From the NCBI RefSeq assembly GCF_004115925.1, contig NZ_SDDX01000013.1:172781-236780 (forward strand): DNA of 64,000 nt. Reading direction: 5' to 3'. How positions within the stretch are numbered: the stretch's first letter is position 1; the number at the start of each line of letters is the position of its first letter. The translations under genes were made by a program, and so were the position numbers. The notes below the pieces were generated by a model. That model saw nothing but the letters and a program-made list of their open reading frames with translations. It was not told where the DNA came from and did not search any database. This document shows positions 10,146 through 18,876 of this stretch, piece after piece. The DNA is from Lelliottia nimipressuralis. GTDB taxonomy: Bacteria; Pseudomonadota; Gammaproteobacteria; Enterobacterales; Enterobacteriaceae.

Positions 10146-12065
10146 TTATTTTTTGTCTTTTACTTCTTCGAACTCAGCGTCGACAACGTCGTCGTCTTTC
10201 GCGTTGTTCGCGGAAGCACCAGCTTCAGCGCCAGCCTGCTGCTGTGCGTGCTGTTGCTGAGCAATTTCCATCAGCTTCTGGGACGCCTGCGCCAGCTCCT
10301 GCATTTTCGCTTCGATGTCCGCTTTGTCTTCGCCTTTCAGGGAAGTTTCCAGCGCGCTCAGTGCAGCTTCAATAGCGGTTTTGTCGTCAGCTGGCAGCTG
10401 TTCGCCTGCTTCTTCAACCTGCTTACGAGTGCTGTGCAGCAGATGGTCACCCTGGTTACGGGTCTGAACCAGCTCTTCGAATTTACGGTCAGATTCAGCA
10501 TTTGCTTCTGCTTCACGAACCATTTTTTCGATCTCTTCTTCGTTCAGACCAGAAGAAGCCTTGATGGTGATCTTCTGCTCTTTACCGCTGTTTTTGTCTT
10601 TCGCGGAAACGTGCAGGATACCGTCAGCATCGATGTCGAAGGTGACTTCGATCTGTGGCATACCGCGCGGTGCCGGGCTGATACCGTCGAGGTTAAACTG
10701 GCCCAGATCTTTGTTATCCGCAGCACGTTTACGCTCACCCTGCAGCACATGGATGGTTACCGCAGACTGGTTGTCTTCAGCGGTAGAGAACACCTGGCTG
10801 TGCTTGGTCGGGATAGTGGTGTTTTTGCTGATCAGCGCAGTCATCACGCCGCCCATGGTTTCGATACCCAGCGACAGCGGGGTAACGTCCAGCAGCAGAA
10901 CATCTTTCACTTCGCCGGTCAGTACGCCGCCCTGAACCGCTGCACCGATTGCCACAGCTTCGTCCGGGTTAACGTCTTTACGCGGCTCTTTACCAAAGAA
11001 TTCAGCAACTTTCTTCTGAACCATTGGCATACGAGTCTGACCACCTACCAGGATAACGTCCTGAATGTCAGAGACAGACAGACCAGCATCCTGCAGAGCA
11101 ACTTTCAGCGGCTCGATGGAACGGTTGACCAGGTCTTCGACCAGGCTTTCCAGTTTCGCGCGAGTCACTTTGATGTTCATGTGTTTTGGACCAGACGCAT
11201 CTGCAGTGATGTACGGCAGGTTCACGTCGGTCTGCTGCGCAGAAGACAGCTCAATTTTGGCTTTTTCTGCGGCTTCTTTCAGGCGCTGCATGGCCAGCGG
11301 ATCGTTACGCAGGTCAATGCCCTGATCTTTCTTAAATTCGTCAACGAGGTAGTTGATCATACGGCTGTCGAAGTCTTCACCACCCAGGTGGGTATCACCG
11401 TTGGTTGCCAGAACTTCGAAGGTTTTTTCGCCGTCAACTTCGTCGATTTCGATAATAGAGATATCGAAAGTACCACCACCGAGGTCGTAAACCGCAATAG
11501 TACGGTTGCCAACTTCTTTATCCAGACCGTAAGCCAGTGCAGCTGCGGTTGGTTCGTTGATGATACGTTTGACTTCCAGACCTGCGATACGACCGGCATC
11601 TTTGGTTGCCTGACGCTGAGCATCGTTGAAGTAAGCAGGTACAGTGATAACCGCTTCAGTTACCGGTTCACCCAGGTAATCTTCAGCCGTTTTCTTCATT
11701 TTCTTCAGCACTTCAGCAGAGATCTGCGGTGGTGCCATTTTCTGGCCCTTCACGTCGATCCATGCATCACCGTTGTCAGCACCGATAATTTTGTACGGCA
11801 TGATGGCTTCATCACGCTGAACTTCTTCGTCCTGGAAGCGACGGCCAATCAGGCGTTTAATCGCAAACAGAGTGTTTTGCGGGTTAGTCACGGCCTGACG
11901 TTTAGCCGGCTGGCCAACCAGAGTTTCACCATCCTGGGTATAAGCAATGATAGAAGGCGTGGTGCGATCGCCCTCGGCGTTCTCCAGCACACGTGCAGTA
12001 GTGCCGTCCATAATCGCTACACAAGAGTTGGTAGTACCCAGGTCGATACCAATAATTTTACCCAT
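10146..12065 (-). CDS. dnaK: Chaperone DnaK (Hsp70)
   Basis: The ATP-dependent major cytoplasmic Hsp70, which works with DnaJ and GrpE and also regulates sigma32. It has 639 residues (E. coli 638). The nucleotide-binding domain (about 1-385) starts with [13 protein letters not shown] and includes [13 protein letters not shown] and [10 protein letters not shown]. The interdomain linker is [13 protein letters not shown]. The substrate-binding domain and helical lid follow, ending in the disordered tail with the typical EEVKDKK terminus. A heat-shock promoter lies about 120 bp upstream. Codon use is strongly biased, as expected for a highly expressed gene, which also creates a very long antisense reading frame. 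Confidence 0.98.
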   Translation of the reverse strand: MGKIIGIDLGTTNSCVAIMDGTTARVLENAEGDRTTPSIIAYTQDGETLVGQPAKRQAVTNPQNTLFAIKRLIGRRFQDEEVQRDEAIMPYKIIGADNGDAWIDVKGQKMAPPQISAEVLKKMKKTAEDYLGEPVTEAVITVPAYFNDAQRQATKDAGRIAGLEVKRIINEPTAAALAYGLDKEVGNRTIAVYDLGGGTFDISIIEIDEVDGEKTFEVLATNGDTHLGGEDFDSRMINYLVDEFKKDQGIDLRNDPLAMQRLKEAAEKAKIELSSAQQTDVNLPYITADASGPKHMNIKVTRAKLESLVEDLVNRSIEPLKVALQDAGLSVSDIQDVILVGGQTRMPMVQKKVAEFFGKEPRKDVNPDEAVAIGAAVQGGVLTGEVKDVLLLDVTPLSLGIETMGGVMTALISKNTTIPTKHSQVFSTAEDNQSAVTIHVLQGERKRAADNKDLGQFNLDGISPAPRGMPQIEVTFDIDADGILHVSAKDKNSGKEQKITIKASSGLNEEEIEKMVREAEANAESDRKFEELVQTRNQGDHLLHSTRKQVEEAGEQLPADDKTAIEAALSALETSLKGEDKADIEAKMQELAQASQKLMEIAQQQHAQQQAGAEAGASANNAKDDDVVDAEFEEVKDKK

Positions 12066-12187
12066 CTAAACGTCTCCACTAAAAATTTGTTCATCATGTG
12101 GTTGTGAATCTGTAATAAGGGCGAAACGTGCGGTTTCAACTGCCCAGATTTGATTTTTTTCAGCTTCACTCACTGCGGTTGACTACA

Positions 12188-12215
12188 AGATGGGGTCGTA
12201 ACGGCATCCATCAAG
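12188..12215 (-). promoter_or_regulatory. Sigma32 heat-shock promoter of dnaK
   Basis: On the minus strand CTTGAT (12215-12210) is followed after 14 bases by CCCCATCT (12195-12188). This matches the sigma32 consensus CTTGAA-N13-15-CCCCATnT at nearly every position and resembles E. coli dnaKp1. The 5' leader to dnaK would be about 110 bases. The 12066-12358 gap also must hold the satP promoter on the other strand, which I could not pick out. Confidence 0.85.
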
Positions 12216-12358
12216 GGGGAAGGATAAAAAATTTTTAATTTCACCCTGCTCAGATCATAGACGCCGAGAGTCGCGGTGATTATTATGCCGCGCCACGCCT
12301 GGGAGAGTGGGCGTGGTAAAACCATTTCACCATACTAATGATGATTTTTTGAGGACTT

Positions 12359-12922
12359 ATGGGCAACACTAAGTTGGCTAATCCGGCTCCGCTGGGCCTG
12401 ATGGGTTTCGGCATGACCACTATTCTGCTGAACCTGCATAACATCGGCTTATTTCCGATGGACAATGTTATCCTGGCGATGGGCATTTTTTACGGCGGTA
12501 TCGCGCAAATCTTCGCGGGCCTGCTGGAGTATAAAAAAGGCAACACCTTCGGTTTAACCGCATTCACCTCTTACGGTTCTTTCTGGCTGACGCTGGTCGC
12601 CATTCTGGTTATGCCGCAAATGGGCTTTGATGCATCAAACGGCCACTTCCTGGGCGTATACCTGGGTCTGTGGGGCGTGTTCACCCTGTTCATGTTCTTC
12701 GGTACGCTGGTTGCTAACCGCGTGCTGCAGTTCGTCTTCCTGAGCCTGACCGTGCTGTTCGCCCTGCTGGCGATTGGCCATCTGGCGGAAAACGAAAGCA
12801 TCGTTCACGTTGCTGGCTGGGTAGGTCTGGTCTGTGGCGCAAGCGCAATTTACCTGGCAATGGGTGAAGTGCTGAACGAGCAGTTTGGTCGCACCGTTCT
12901 GCCGATTGGTGAAAAACACTAA
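12359..12922 (+). CDS. satP: Acetate/succinate:proton symporter SatP
   Basis: An inner-membrane carrier of the AceTr (GPR1/FUN34/YaaH) family that takes up acetate and succinate with protons. It has 187 residues (E. coli 188). The family signature NPAPLGLMGFGMTT is at residues 8-21 and six hydrophobic helices follow. The start is the ATG directly after GAGGACTT, a good Shine-Dalgarno. In E. coli it lies between mog and yaaW. Here it is divergent from dnaK, and yaaW and yaaI are absent. Confidence 0.95.
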   Translation: MGNTKLANPAPLGLMGFGMTTILLNLHNIGLFPMDNVILAMGIFYGGIAQIFAGLLEYKKGNTFGLTAFTSYGSFWLTLVAILVMPQMGFDASNGHFLGVYLGLWGVFTLFMFFGTLVANRVLQFVFLSLTVLFALLAIGHLAENESIVHVAGWVGLVCGASAIYLAMGEVLNEQFGRTVLPIGEKH

Positions 12923-12930
12923 TCCCCCTT

Positions 12931-12951
12931 CGTGCCCGCCTCGCGGGCACG
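12931..12951 (+). terminator. Hairpin after satP
   Basis: CGTGCCCGC and GCGGGCACG form a perfect 9-bp stem with a CTC loop 8 bp past the satP stop. There is only a short pyrimidine tail, so termination may be partial or Rho-assisted. Confidence 0.55.
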
Positions 12952-13038
12952 AATCTCCTGCCTTAATTCTTCTGATTGATACCTCTTCATGCGCTTTATG
13001 GGACACTGTGGCTCCCTCTTTCTATCAAGACGCTCGCT

Positions 13039-14289
13039 ATGATGGCTTACGATCCGTCTCGTACTGACTGGCTGCAACGCTGGGCCGCACTACTCCTCAC
13101 CGGGATTCTGGCCGGGCTGGGCGGCATGCTGCTCGCCATGCTACTGCATGAAGTTCAGCACCTCGTTTACGGCTACAGCCAGACCATCCTCATTAGTCCG
13201 CAGTCATTTTTAGAGGGCGTGACGGATGCCAGCGCACAGCGACGTTTTCTCGCCCTCACCGCTGCGGGTCTGGTAGCGGGCATCGGCTGGTGGTCGCTTG
13301 CGCGCTACGCCAAAAAACGCATCAGCATTGGCGAGGCGATAAAAAATCCCGACAAACCAATGCCAGCCGTCACGACGCTCATTAACGCTCTGCTGCAAAT
13401 TATCACCGTCGCGATGGGTTCGCCTCTTGGCCGCGAAGTCGCACCACGCGAAGTGGGCGCACTGTTTGCCGGCGGCGTCGCCCGTCGTTTACGTCTGAGT
13501 TCCGCGGATATTCAGCTGATGATTGCCTGCGGCGCCGGAGCCGGGCTGGCGGCGGTCTATAACGTTCCTCTGGCCGGGGCCATATTTACTCTGGAAGTGC
13601 TGCTGGTCAGTTTCAACTGGGAGAAAGCCATCGCCGCGGTGGTGACCTCGGCGCTGGCGGCGTGGATCGCCACATTAGGTCTTGGCGATGAGCATCAGTA
13701 CCATTTCACCACCGAAATCGCCGCCACCTCGCTTGTCTTCTGGGGCGCGCTTTCTGGCCCGCTGTTTGGTGCGGCGGCGTTTCTGTTTCGTCGTGTGACG
13801 CAGCACGCACGCAGTAGGGTACGCAGTAACTGGCAAATGCCGGTCTTCAGCCTGATCGCCTTTACGGCCCTCGGCGCGTTATCCGTCTGGTTCCCGCAGT
13901 TGCCCGGCAATGGTAAAGGCCCGACGCAGCTTGCCCTCAACGGCGCTATCACGCTACAGCTCGCCACCGCGATCCTCGCTCTTAAAGTGGTGGTGATCTG
14001 GGCGGTACTGCGCGCCGGTGCTCAGGGCGGGTTACTGACGCCGGGACTCGCCGTCGGGGGTCTGCTCGGTTCAGTGCTGTTTATCCTGATGGGGCGCTGG
14101 TTCCCCGGCACTGATATGGCGAGTTTTGCTCTGACGGGTGCGGCCGGTTTTCTCGCGGCCTCCCTGCAAATGCCACTGACCGCCATCGTGCTGATCATGG
14201 AATCCACCCGCATGGACCACAGCTTCCTGGTGCCGGTAGCCCTCTGCGTGACAGGCGCGTACATGACCTGCCGCCGTCTGGACGGTTGA
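13039..14289 (+). CDS. CLC-family chloride channel/antiporter-like protein (divergent)
   Basis: An integral membrane protein of the voltage-gated chloride channel (CLC) superfamily, about 416 residues with roughly ten helices. Visible family landmarks are GSPLGREVAPREVG (E at about residue 133, aligned with the gating glutamate of GREGP), AGLAAVYNVPLAGAIFTLEVLL (the AAAFNxPLAG-type helix) and GGLLTPGLAVGG (the GxFxP motif). The first selectivity motif (GSGIP) is not recognisable; ISIGEAI stands in its place. The transported ion is therefore uncertain. I prefer ATG 13039 (or the next ATG, 13042) over an upstream TTG at 12976 because the upstream 21 residues have no family match. No strong ribosome site is visible. 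It sits between satP and the iron ABC cassette and is not in E. coli K-12 at this locus. Confidence 0.82.
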   Translation: MMAYDPSRTDWLQRWAALLLTGILAGLGGMLLAMLLHEVQHLVYGYSQTILISPQSFLEGVTDASAQRRFLALTAAGLVAGIGWWSLARYAKKRISIGEAIKNPDKPMPAVTTLINALLQIITVAMGSPLGREVAPREVGALFAGGVARRLRLSSADIQLMIACGAGAGLAAVYNVPLAGAIFTLEVLLVSFNWEKAIAAVVTSALAAWIATLGLGDEHQYHFTTEIAATSLVFWGALSGPLFGAAAFLFRRVTQHARSRVRSNWQMPVFSLIAFTALGALSVWFPQLPGNGKGPTQLALNGAITLQLATAILALKVVVIWAVLRAGAQGGLLTPGLAVGGLLGSVLFILMGRWFPGTDMASFALTGAAGFLAASLQMPLTAIVLIMESTRMDHSFLVPVALCVTGAYMTCRRLDG

Positions 14290-14346
14290 TTTTTGCGCAC
14301 AACAGAAACCGCGGCTAAACAAGTTGCGCTATTCACATCATTTTAA

Positions 14347-14375
14347 TTGATAAGCATTATCATCCCGAATATTGT
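14347..14375 (+). promoter_or_regulatory. Promoter with overlapping Fur box
   Basis: TGATAAGCATTATCA at 14348-14362 is a 7-1-7 inverted repeat that differs from the Fur consensus half-sites (TGATAAT/ATTATCA) only at the last base of the left arm. It overlaps a good -35 (TTGATA, 14347-14352), which is 17 bp from a TATTGT -10 (14370-14375). Iron-loaded Fur bound here would block RNA polymerase. The downstream genes encode a siderophore-type ABC transporter, which fits iron repression. Confidence 0.8.
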
Positions 14376-14398
14376 CACCGGGAGCATCCCGGATATTG
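14361..14398 (+). repeat. Imperfect direct repeat in the leader of the iron ABC operon
   Basis: CATCCCGAATATTG (14361-14374) recurs as CATCCCGGATATTG (14385-14398), 13 of 14 bases identical with a 24-bp period. An inverted repeat, CCGGGA-GCA-TCCCGG at 14378-14392, overlaps the second copy. The first copy overlaps the Fur box edge and the -10 region. It may be a second regulator site or a local duplication. Confidence 0.5.
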
Positions 14399-14473
14399 GA
14401 TATCAGGCAGCATCAAGGACAGGAACGTTTCGGGATAAACTACGATTCTGCTTTTGTTGCATAAGGTAAGCCA

Positions 14474-15547
14474 ATGAGTTCCCCTCTTGTCGCCAGCGTG
14501 AAGCCTGACGGGTCAGCGGTGGCGTCACAGTACCGAAAAGTCGTGATGCGTCGCTTTATCGTTGCGGGTGTAATCCTGCTCATGATCATCTTCTCGCTGC
14601 TGCTTGATTTTACCCTCGGCCCTTCCGGGATTTCCGTCTCAACCCTGTGGCACACGCTGTTTGATGCCGCCTCGGCCGACGCGGGCACACGGGTGATTGT
14701 CTGGGATTTACGCCTGCCCTTCGCGCTGATGGCGGTGGTGGTTGGCATGGCGCTGGGCCTCGCGGGCGCAGAGATGCAAACCATCCTGAACAACCCCCTC
14801 GCCAGCCCGTTTACGCTGGGTGTCTCTTCCGCCGCCTCCTTTGGCGCGGCGCTGGCTATTATTCTCGGGCTGGGAATCCCCGGTATTCCCGATCAATGGT
14901 TTATCTCCGCCAACGCCTTTGTCTTTGCGCTAATGGCCTGCTTCGTGCTCGACGGTATCAGCCGCTGGACGCGCGTCGCCACCTCCGGCGTGGTGCTGTT
15001 TGGCATCGCGCTGGTCTTCACCTTTAACGCGCTGATCTCCATTCTGCAATTTGTCGCCAGCGAAGATACGCTCCAGGGGCTGGTGTTCTGGACGATGGGC
15101 AGTCTGGCCCGCGCGTCCTGGGATAAGCTCGCGATTCTGGTGGTAGTGCTGCTGGTTGTCGTTCCCCTGTCGTTGAAAAATGCCTGGAAGCTCACGGCTC
15201 TGCGCCTTGGGGAAGACAGGGCCGTCAGTTTTGGCATTAACGTGCGCAAACTGCGGCTGGCGACGCTCCTGCGCATCAGCATTATTTCGGCGCTGACGGT
15301 AGCCTTTGTCGGGCCGGTCGGTTTTATCGGCCTGGTCGCGCCGCATATCTCACGCATGATGTTTGGCGAAGACCACCGGTTTTATCTGCCGGGAAGTATG
15401 CTGATCGGCGCGCTGGTGCTCTCCCTCGCCTCAGTGCTCTCCAAAAATATTGTTCCCGGCGTCATTATTCCGGTCGGCATCGTCACCTCGCTGGTCGGCG
15501 TGCCCTTCTTCCTGAGCATTATTATCCGCCATCGGGGGACGCTGTAA
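14474..15547 (+). CDS. FecCD-family iron-siderophore ABC transporter permease
   Basis: The inner-membrane permease of a type II (BtuCD-like) importer for ferric siderophores, haem or cobalamin-like ligands. It has 357 residues with about 10 membrane helices after an N-terminal cytoplasmic extension of some 30 residues. FecCD landmarks are LALGLAGAEMQTILNNPLASPFTLGVSSAA (about 95-125, of the type GAxxQxxxxNPLAsP) and GPVGFIGLVAPHISRMMFGEDHR (about 280-300, the coupling region contacting the ATPase). It is the first gene of the Fur-box operon, and its stop codon overlaps the ATPase start (TAATG). The substrate cannot be told from the sequence. Confidence 0.92.
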   Translation: MSSPLVASVKPDGSAVASQYRKVVMRRFIVAGVILLMIIFSLLLDFTLGPSGISVSTLWHTLFDAASADAGTRVIVWDLRLPFALMAVVVGMALGLAGAEMQTILNNPLASPFTLGVSSAASFGAALAIILGLGIPGIPDQWFISANAFVFALMACFVLDGISRWTRVATSGVVLFGIALVFTFNALISILQFVASEDTLQGLVFWTMGSLARASWDKLAILVVVLLVVVPLSLKNAWKLTALRLGEDRAVSFGINVRKLRLATLLRISIISALTVAFVGPVGFIGLVAPHISRMMFGEDHRFYLPGSMLIGALVLSLASVLSKNIVPGVIIPVGIVTSLVGVPFFLSIIIRHRGTL

Positions 15548-16320
15548 TGGATGGCTTGATCGTCACCGACCTGCACACCGGCTATCGCAAAAAGAAAATC
15601 ATCGACGGGCTGAATACGCCCCTGCTGCCACGCGGGAAAATTACCGCGCTGCTTGGGCCAAACGGTTCGGGGAAATCGACGCTGTTGCGGGCACTGGCCG
15701 ATCTGAACCCGGCGCAAGGCACGCTGGAGCTGAACGGCGAAGATCTGATGACATTACCTTCCGCCCAGCGGGCACAGAAAGTGGTCTATCTGCCGCAGTC
15801 GCTCCCGGCGGGAGTGCATCTGCATGCGCTGGAGTCAGTGATCGTCGCGCGACGCGCCAGCGGCTTTTACGCCGACGGCAACGCAGAACAGGAAGCGTTC
15901 GATATCCTGCAAAAACTCGGCGTCGCCCATCTGGCAATGAGCTATCTCGACCAGCTCTCCGGCGGGCAGAAACAGCTGATTGGCCTTGCGCAGTCGCTGA
16001 TCCGCCAGCCCGATCTCCTGCTTTTAGATGAACCGCTGAGCGCCCTCGATCTCAACTACCAGTTTCACGTCATGGATATCGTCGCCCGCGAAACGCGGCT
16101 GCGCAATATCGTGACGGTGGTGGTTATCCACGACATCAACATCGCCCTGCGCCACGCCGAATACGCCGTGATGCTCAAAGAGGGTGCCCTGGTCGCCAGC
16201 GGAATTCCGGGTGAAGTGGTCACCCCCGCAAATCTGGCAACGGTCTACGGAGTGAGGGGCCGGGTGGAATATTGTTCGCAAGGACTGCCGCACGTGGTGG
16301 TCGATGGTTTAACCGCATAA
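15547..16320 (+). CDS. Iron-siderophore ABC transporter ATP-binding protein
   Basis: A cytoplasmic ATPase of the FecE/FepC/FhuC group, 257 residues. Walker A is GPNGSGKST (about 37-45), the Q-loop lies around YLPQSL, the ABC signature is LSGGQKQL (about 138-145), Walker B is LLLLDEPLSALDL and the switch histidine is in VVIHDINIA. One-base overlap with the upstream permease and 29 bp to the binding-protein gene show that it is part of one operon. It would power uptake through the adjacent permease. Confidence 0.93.
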   Translation: MDGLIVTDLHTGYRKKKIIDGLNTPLLPRGKITALLGPNGSGKSTLLRALADLNPAQGTLELNGEDLMTLPSAQRAQKVVYLPQSLPAGVHLHALESVIVARRASGFYADGNAEQEAFDILQKLGVAHLAMSYLDQLSGGQKQLIGLAQSLIRQPDLLLLDEPLSALDLNYQFHVMDIVARETRLRNIVTVVVIHDINIALRHAEYAVMLKEGALVASGIPGEVVTPANLATVYGVRGRVEYCSQGLPHVVVDGLTA

Positions 16321-16349
16321 CAAGCATAATGAGACGGGGAAGTAAGACG

Positions 16350-17468
16350 ATGAAGAAGATGATATTCGCCGCGGTACTGCTGCTCTCGCCGCTGCTGGCG
16401 ATGGCCCAGAACTGGCCGGTGACCGTAAAAGACAGGGATAACCGCACGGTCACCATTCCTAAGGAGCCGCAGCGCATTATTTTGCAGGATGGCCGAGATA
16501 TCCTGACGCTGGCGATGCTTGAGCGGGACGATCCCTTCGCCAAAGTCGTGGCGTGGAACAACCTGCCGAAGAAACAGGACACTGAAACCTGGAACGTGCT
16601 GAAGCGTAAATGGCCGGAAGCCGAGAAGATCCTTGATATGCAATTCTCGGATCAGGGGAATGTCGATCTGGAGACGGTGATTTCGCGCCATCCGGATCTG
16701 ATGATCGCCCAGTTGCGCGCGAAACCTTCGCTGACGCAAAGCGGCGTGCTGACTCAGCTGGAAGCCCTGCACATTCCGGTGGTTTTCGTCGATTACGAAC
16801 TGCATCCGGTGGAGAACACGCTGCCGAGTATCGACCTTCTGGGCAAGGTGTTAGGTCAGACGGAGCGCGCGCAGGCCTACATCGATTTCTACCAGCAGCG
16901 TCTGGATCGGATTCATCAGCGCCTGGCTACAGCAGAGAAAAAGCCGCTGGTGTTTATCGAACCGATCGCCGGAGTGGCTGGCCTGGATAACGGCTGTTGC
17001 TTTACCCATGCGCACAACGGCTGGGGCGGGCTGGTAGAGGCCGCAGGCGGCGTGAACATTGGCTCGCAGCTGCTGCCGGGCGCAACCGGAAATATCTCGG
17101 TGGAGAAAATTATCTCCCTGAACCCGGATTACTACCTGATGACCGGTTCAAAACGCTCGGGGAAAGGAACGGCGATTATACCGTTTGGCTACAACGTGCC
17201 GGAAAGCGATGTCGCCGCCGCGTTTAAGGCGCTGGTGTCGCGCCAGGGCGTGAGCAGCATTCCGGCTGTCGCGGAGGGCCGAACCGGCGCGCTGTACCAT
17301 CACTTCTACAATAATCCGTACAACATCATCGCCATTGAAGCGTTGAGTAAACGATTCTACCCAACGCTGTTCAATGATGTTGATCCGCTGGCGGATTATC
17401 ACGAGCTGATCAAAAGCTTCACCCACATTCCGGATGACAACATCATCCTGAGTTTTACCCCTCGTTAG
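16350..17468 (+). CDS. Periplasmic iron/siderophore-type substrate-binding protein
   Basis: A class III (BtuF/FhuD-like, Peripla_BP_2) binding protein of 372 residues. ATG 16350 gives a clear signal peptide (KK, then a hydrophobic core, cut after AMA before QNWPV) and follows GGGGAAGTAAGA. An earlier in-frame start would add 26 residues and hide the signal. There is no lipobox cysteine, so a soluble protein is expected. Conserved-looking features are VTIPKEPQRII near the N-terminus and ISVEKIISLNPDYYLM in the C-lobe. An unusual C216-C217-x2-H220-x-H222 cluster lies in the presumed binding region, which could contact metal or haem. It overlaps the convergent MFS gene by 14 bp. Confidence 0.88.
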   Translation: MKKMIFAAVLLLSPLLAMAQNWPVTVKDRDNRTVTIPKEPQRIILQDGRDILTLAMLERDDPFAKVVAWNNLPKKQDTETWNVLKRKWPEAEKILDMQFSDQGNVDLETVISRHPDLMIAQLRAKPSLTQSGVLTQLEALHIPVVFVDYELHPVENTLPSIDLLGKVLGQTERAQAYIDFYQQRLDRIHQRLATAEKKPLVFIEPIAGVAGLDNGCCFTHAHNGWGGLVEAAGGVNIGSQLLPGATGNISVEKIISLNPDYYLMTGSKRSGKGTAIIPFGYNVPESDVAAAFKALVSRQGVSSIPAVAEGRTGALYHHFYNNPYNIIAIEALSKRFYPTLFNDVDPLADYHELIKSFTHIPDDNIILSFTPR

Positions 17469-18756
17469 TCTGCGCGTGCGCCATCAGCTGATGGCGCTCA
17501 CCGCGAAGCCAGATCCCAAGCCCCAGTCCCATCAACGCCAGCGCCAGCACGTACCAGGCAGGCGCCATCGGCGACACCCCCATCAGCAGCGTGACGGCAA
17601 TCGGCGTCAGGCCGCCGAAAATGGCGTACGAGACGTTGTACGAGAACGAAATCCCGGTGAAACGCACTTCTGCCGGGAAGGCGCGGACCATCACATAAGG
17701 CACCGCACCGACCACGCCGACGCATAGCCCCACGACGCCGTAGAGCAGGAACAGCTGTTCCGGATGTGCTCCCGCCAGATGATAGAACGCCCAGCTCGAC
17801 CCAGCGAGCAACAGGCTGCCGACGATGAACGTCCGGCTGGCGCCAAAGCGGTCAGCCGCCAGACCGGCAATCAGACAGCCAAAGCAGAGCATGATGGTTG
17901 CAATGCTGTTGGCCTGCAGCGTCACCGCCGGGGCAAAGCCATACTGTTTTTGCAGCCAGACCGGCGACATCAAAATCACCACCACAATCCCGGCAGACAG
18001 CAGCCAGGTGAGCAGCATGGAAATCACCACCGCTTTCTGATGGCGCACCACAACTGATTTCACCGGCAGTTCCTGCGCCAGCGCTTTACGCTGCTGCATT
18101 TCGAGGAAAATTGGCGTCTCCTGCAACCAGCGGCGCAGGTACATCGCCACCAGGCCAAACGCGCCGCCCAGCAGGAACGGAATACGCCAGCCCCACTCAT
18201 GGACGGCCTGGGTGGTCATGCTGGTGTTGATCAGGGTCGCCACCACCGAGCCGAGCAGAATCCCGACGGTCAGTCCGGCGGTTAAGGTTCCGCAGGCAAT
18301 CCCGATGCGCCGCGCCGGAACGTGTTCAGCGACAAACACCCACGCCCCCGGCACTTCCCCGCCGATTGCCGCCCCCTGCAAAATGCGCATCAACAGCAGC
18401 AGAACCGGCGCCACAATGCCCATTGAGGCATAGGTCGGCAGCAGACCGATGGCCAGCGTCGGCACCGCCATCAGCAAAATGCTGAGGGTAAACATCTTTT
18501 TACGCCCGACCAGATCGCCAAAGTGGGCCATAATGATGCCGCCCAGCGGGCGCGCGAGATAGCCCGCGGCAAAAATGCCGAAGGTCTGCACCTGGCGCAG
18601 CCATTCCGGGATATCCGCCGGGAAGAAGAGTTCGCCCACGACGGCGGCAAAGAAGACGAAGATGATGAAATCGTAAAACTCCAGCGCGCCGCCAAGGGCC
18701 GCGAGCGTGAGCGTTTTGTAGTCCTGACGGTTCAGAGGCCGGGTGTAATGTGACAT
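17455..18756 (-). CDS. MFS transporter, metabolite:H+ symporter (MHS) family
   Basis: An inner-membrane secondary transporter of 433 residues with about 12 helices. GGALEFYDFIIF in helix 1 and LARPLGGIIMAHFGDLVGRKKMF (the loop 2-3 MFS signature, D-x-x-GRKK) are typical of the MHS subgroup that includes ProP, KgtP and ShiA. Its substrate is unknown; osmolytes, dicarboxylates and shikimate are precedents. It ends convergently inside the last codons of the siderophore-binding protein. It has its own promoter region between it and mog. It is accessory relative to the E. coli order, which runs from satP to mog. Confidence 0.88.
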   Translation of the reverse strand: MSHYTRPLNRQDYKTLTLAALGGALEFYDFIIFVFFAAVVGELFFPADIPEWLRQVQTFGIFAAGYLARPLGGIIMAHFGDLVGRKKMFTLSILLMAVPTLAIGLLPTYASMGIVAPVLLLLMRILQGAAIGGEVPGAWVFVAEHVPARRIGIACGTLTAGLTVGILLGSVVATLINTSMTTQAVHEWGWRIPFLLGGAFGLVAMYLRRWLQETPIFLEMQQRKALAQELPVKSVVVRHQKAVVISMLLTWLLSAGIVVVILMSPVWLQKQYGFAPAVTLQANSIATIMLCFGCLIAGLAADRFGASRTFIVGSLLLAGSSWAFYHLAGAHPEQLFLLYGVVGLCVGVVGAVPYVMVRAFPAEVRFTGISFSYNVSYAIFGGLTPIAVTLLMGVSPMAPAWYVLALALMGLGLGIWLRGERHQLMAHAQTNEG

Positions 18757-18876
18757 AGCAAACCTTTACTGGCAGTGTTGATTTAATTTTACAGCAATCG
18801 TAAAGAAAAAATGACTATACCGTAAATGTATCACCACGCCATTGAGGCTGCAGCTTATGTCACAAACGCACTAATT

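Noticed and set aside
10116..12107. A 663-codon open frame antisense to dnaK
   Set aside because: Long antisense frames arise from the biased codon use of highly expressed genes such as dnaK. The translation is low-complexity in Phe, Val and Gln and matches no family I know, and the sense gene is certain.
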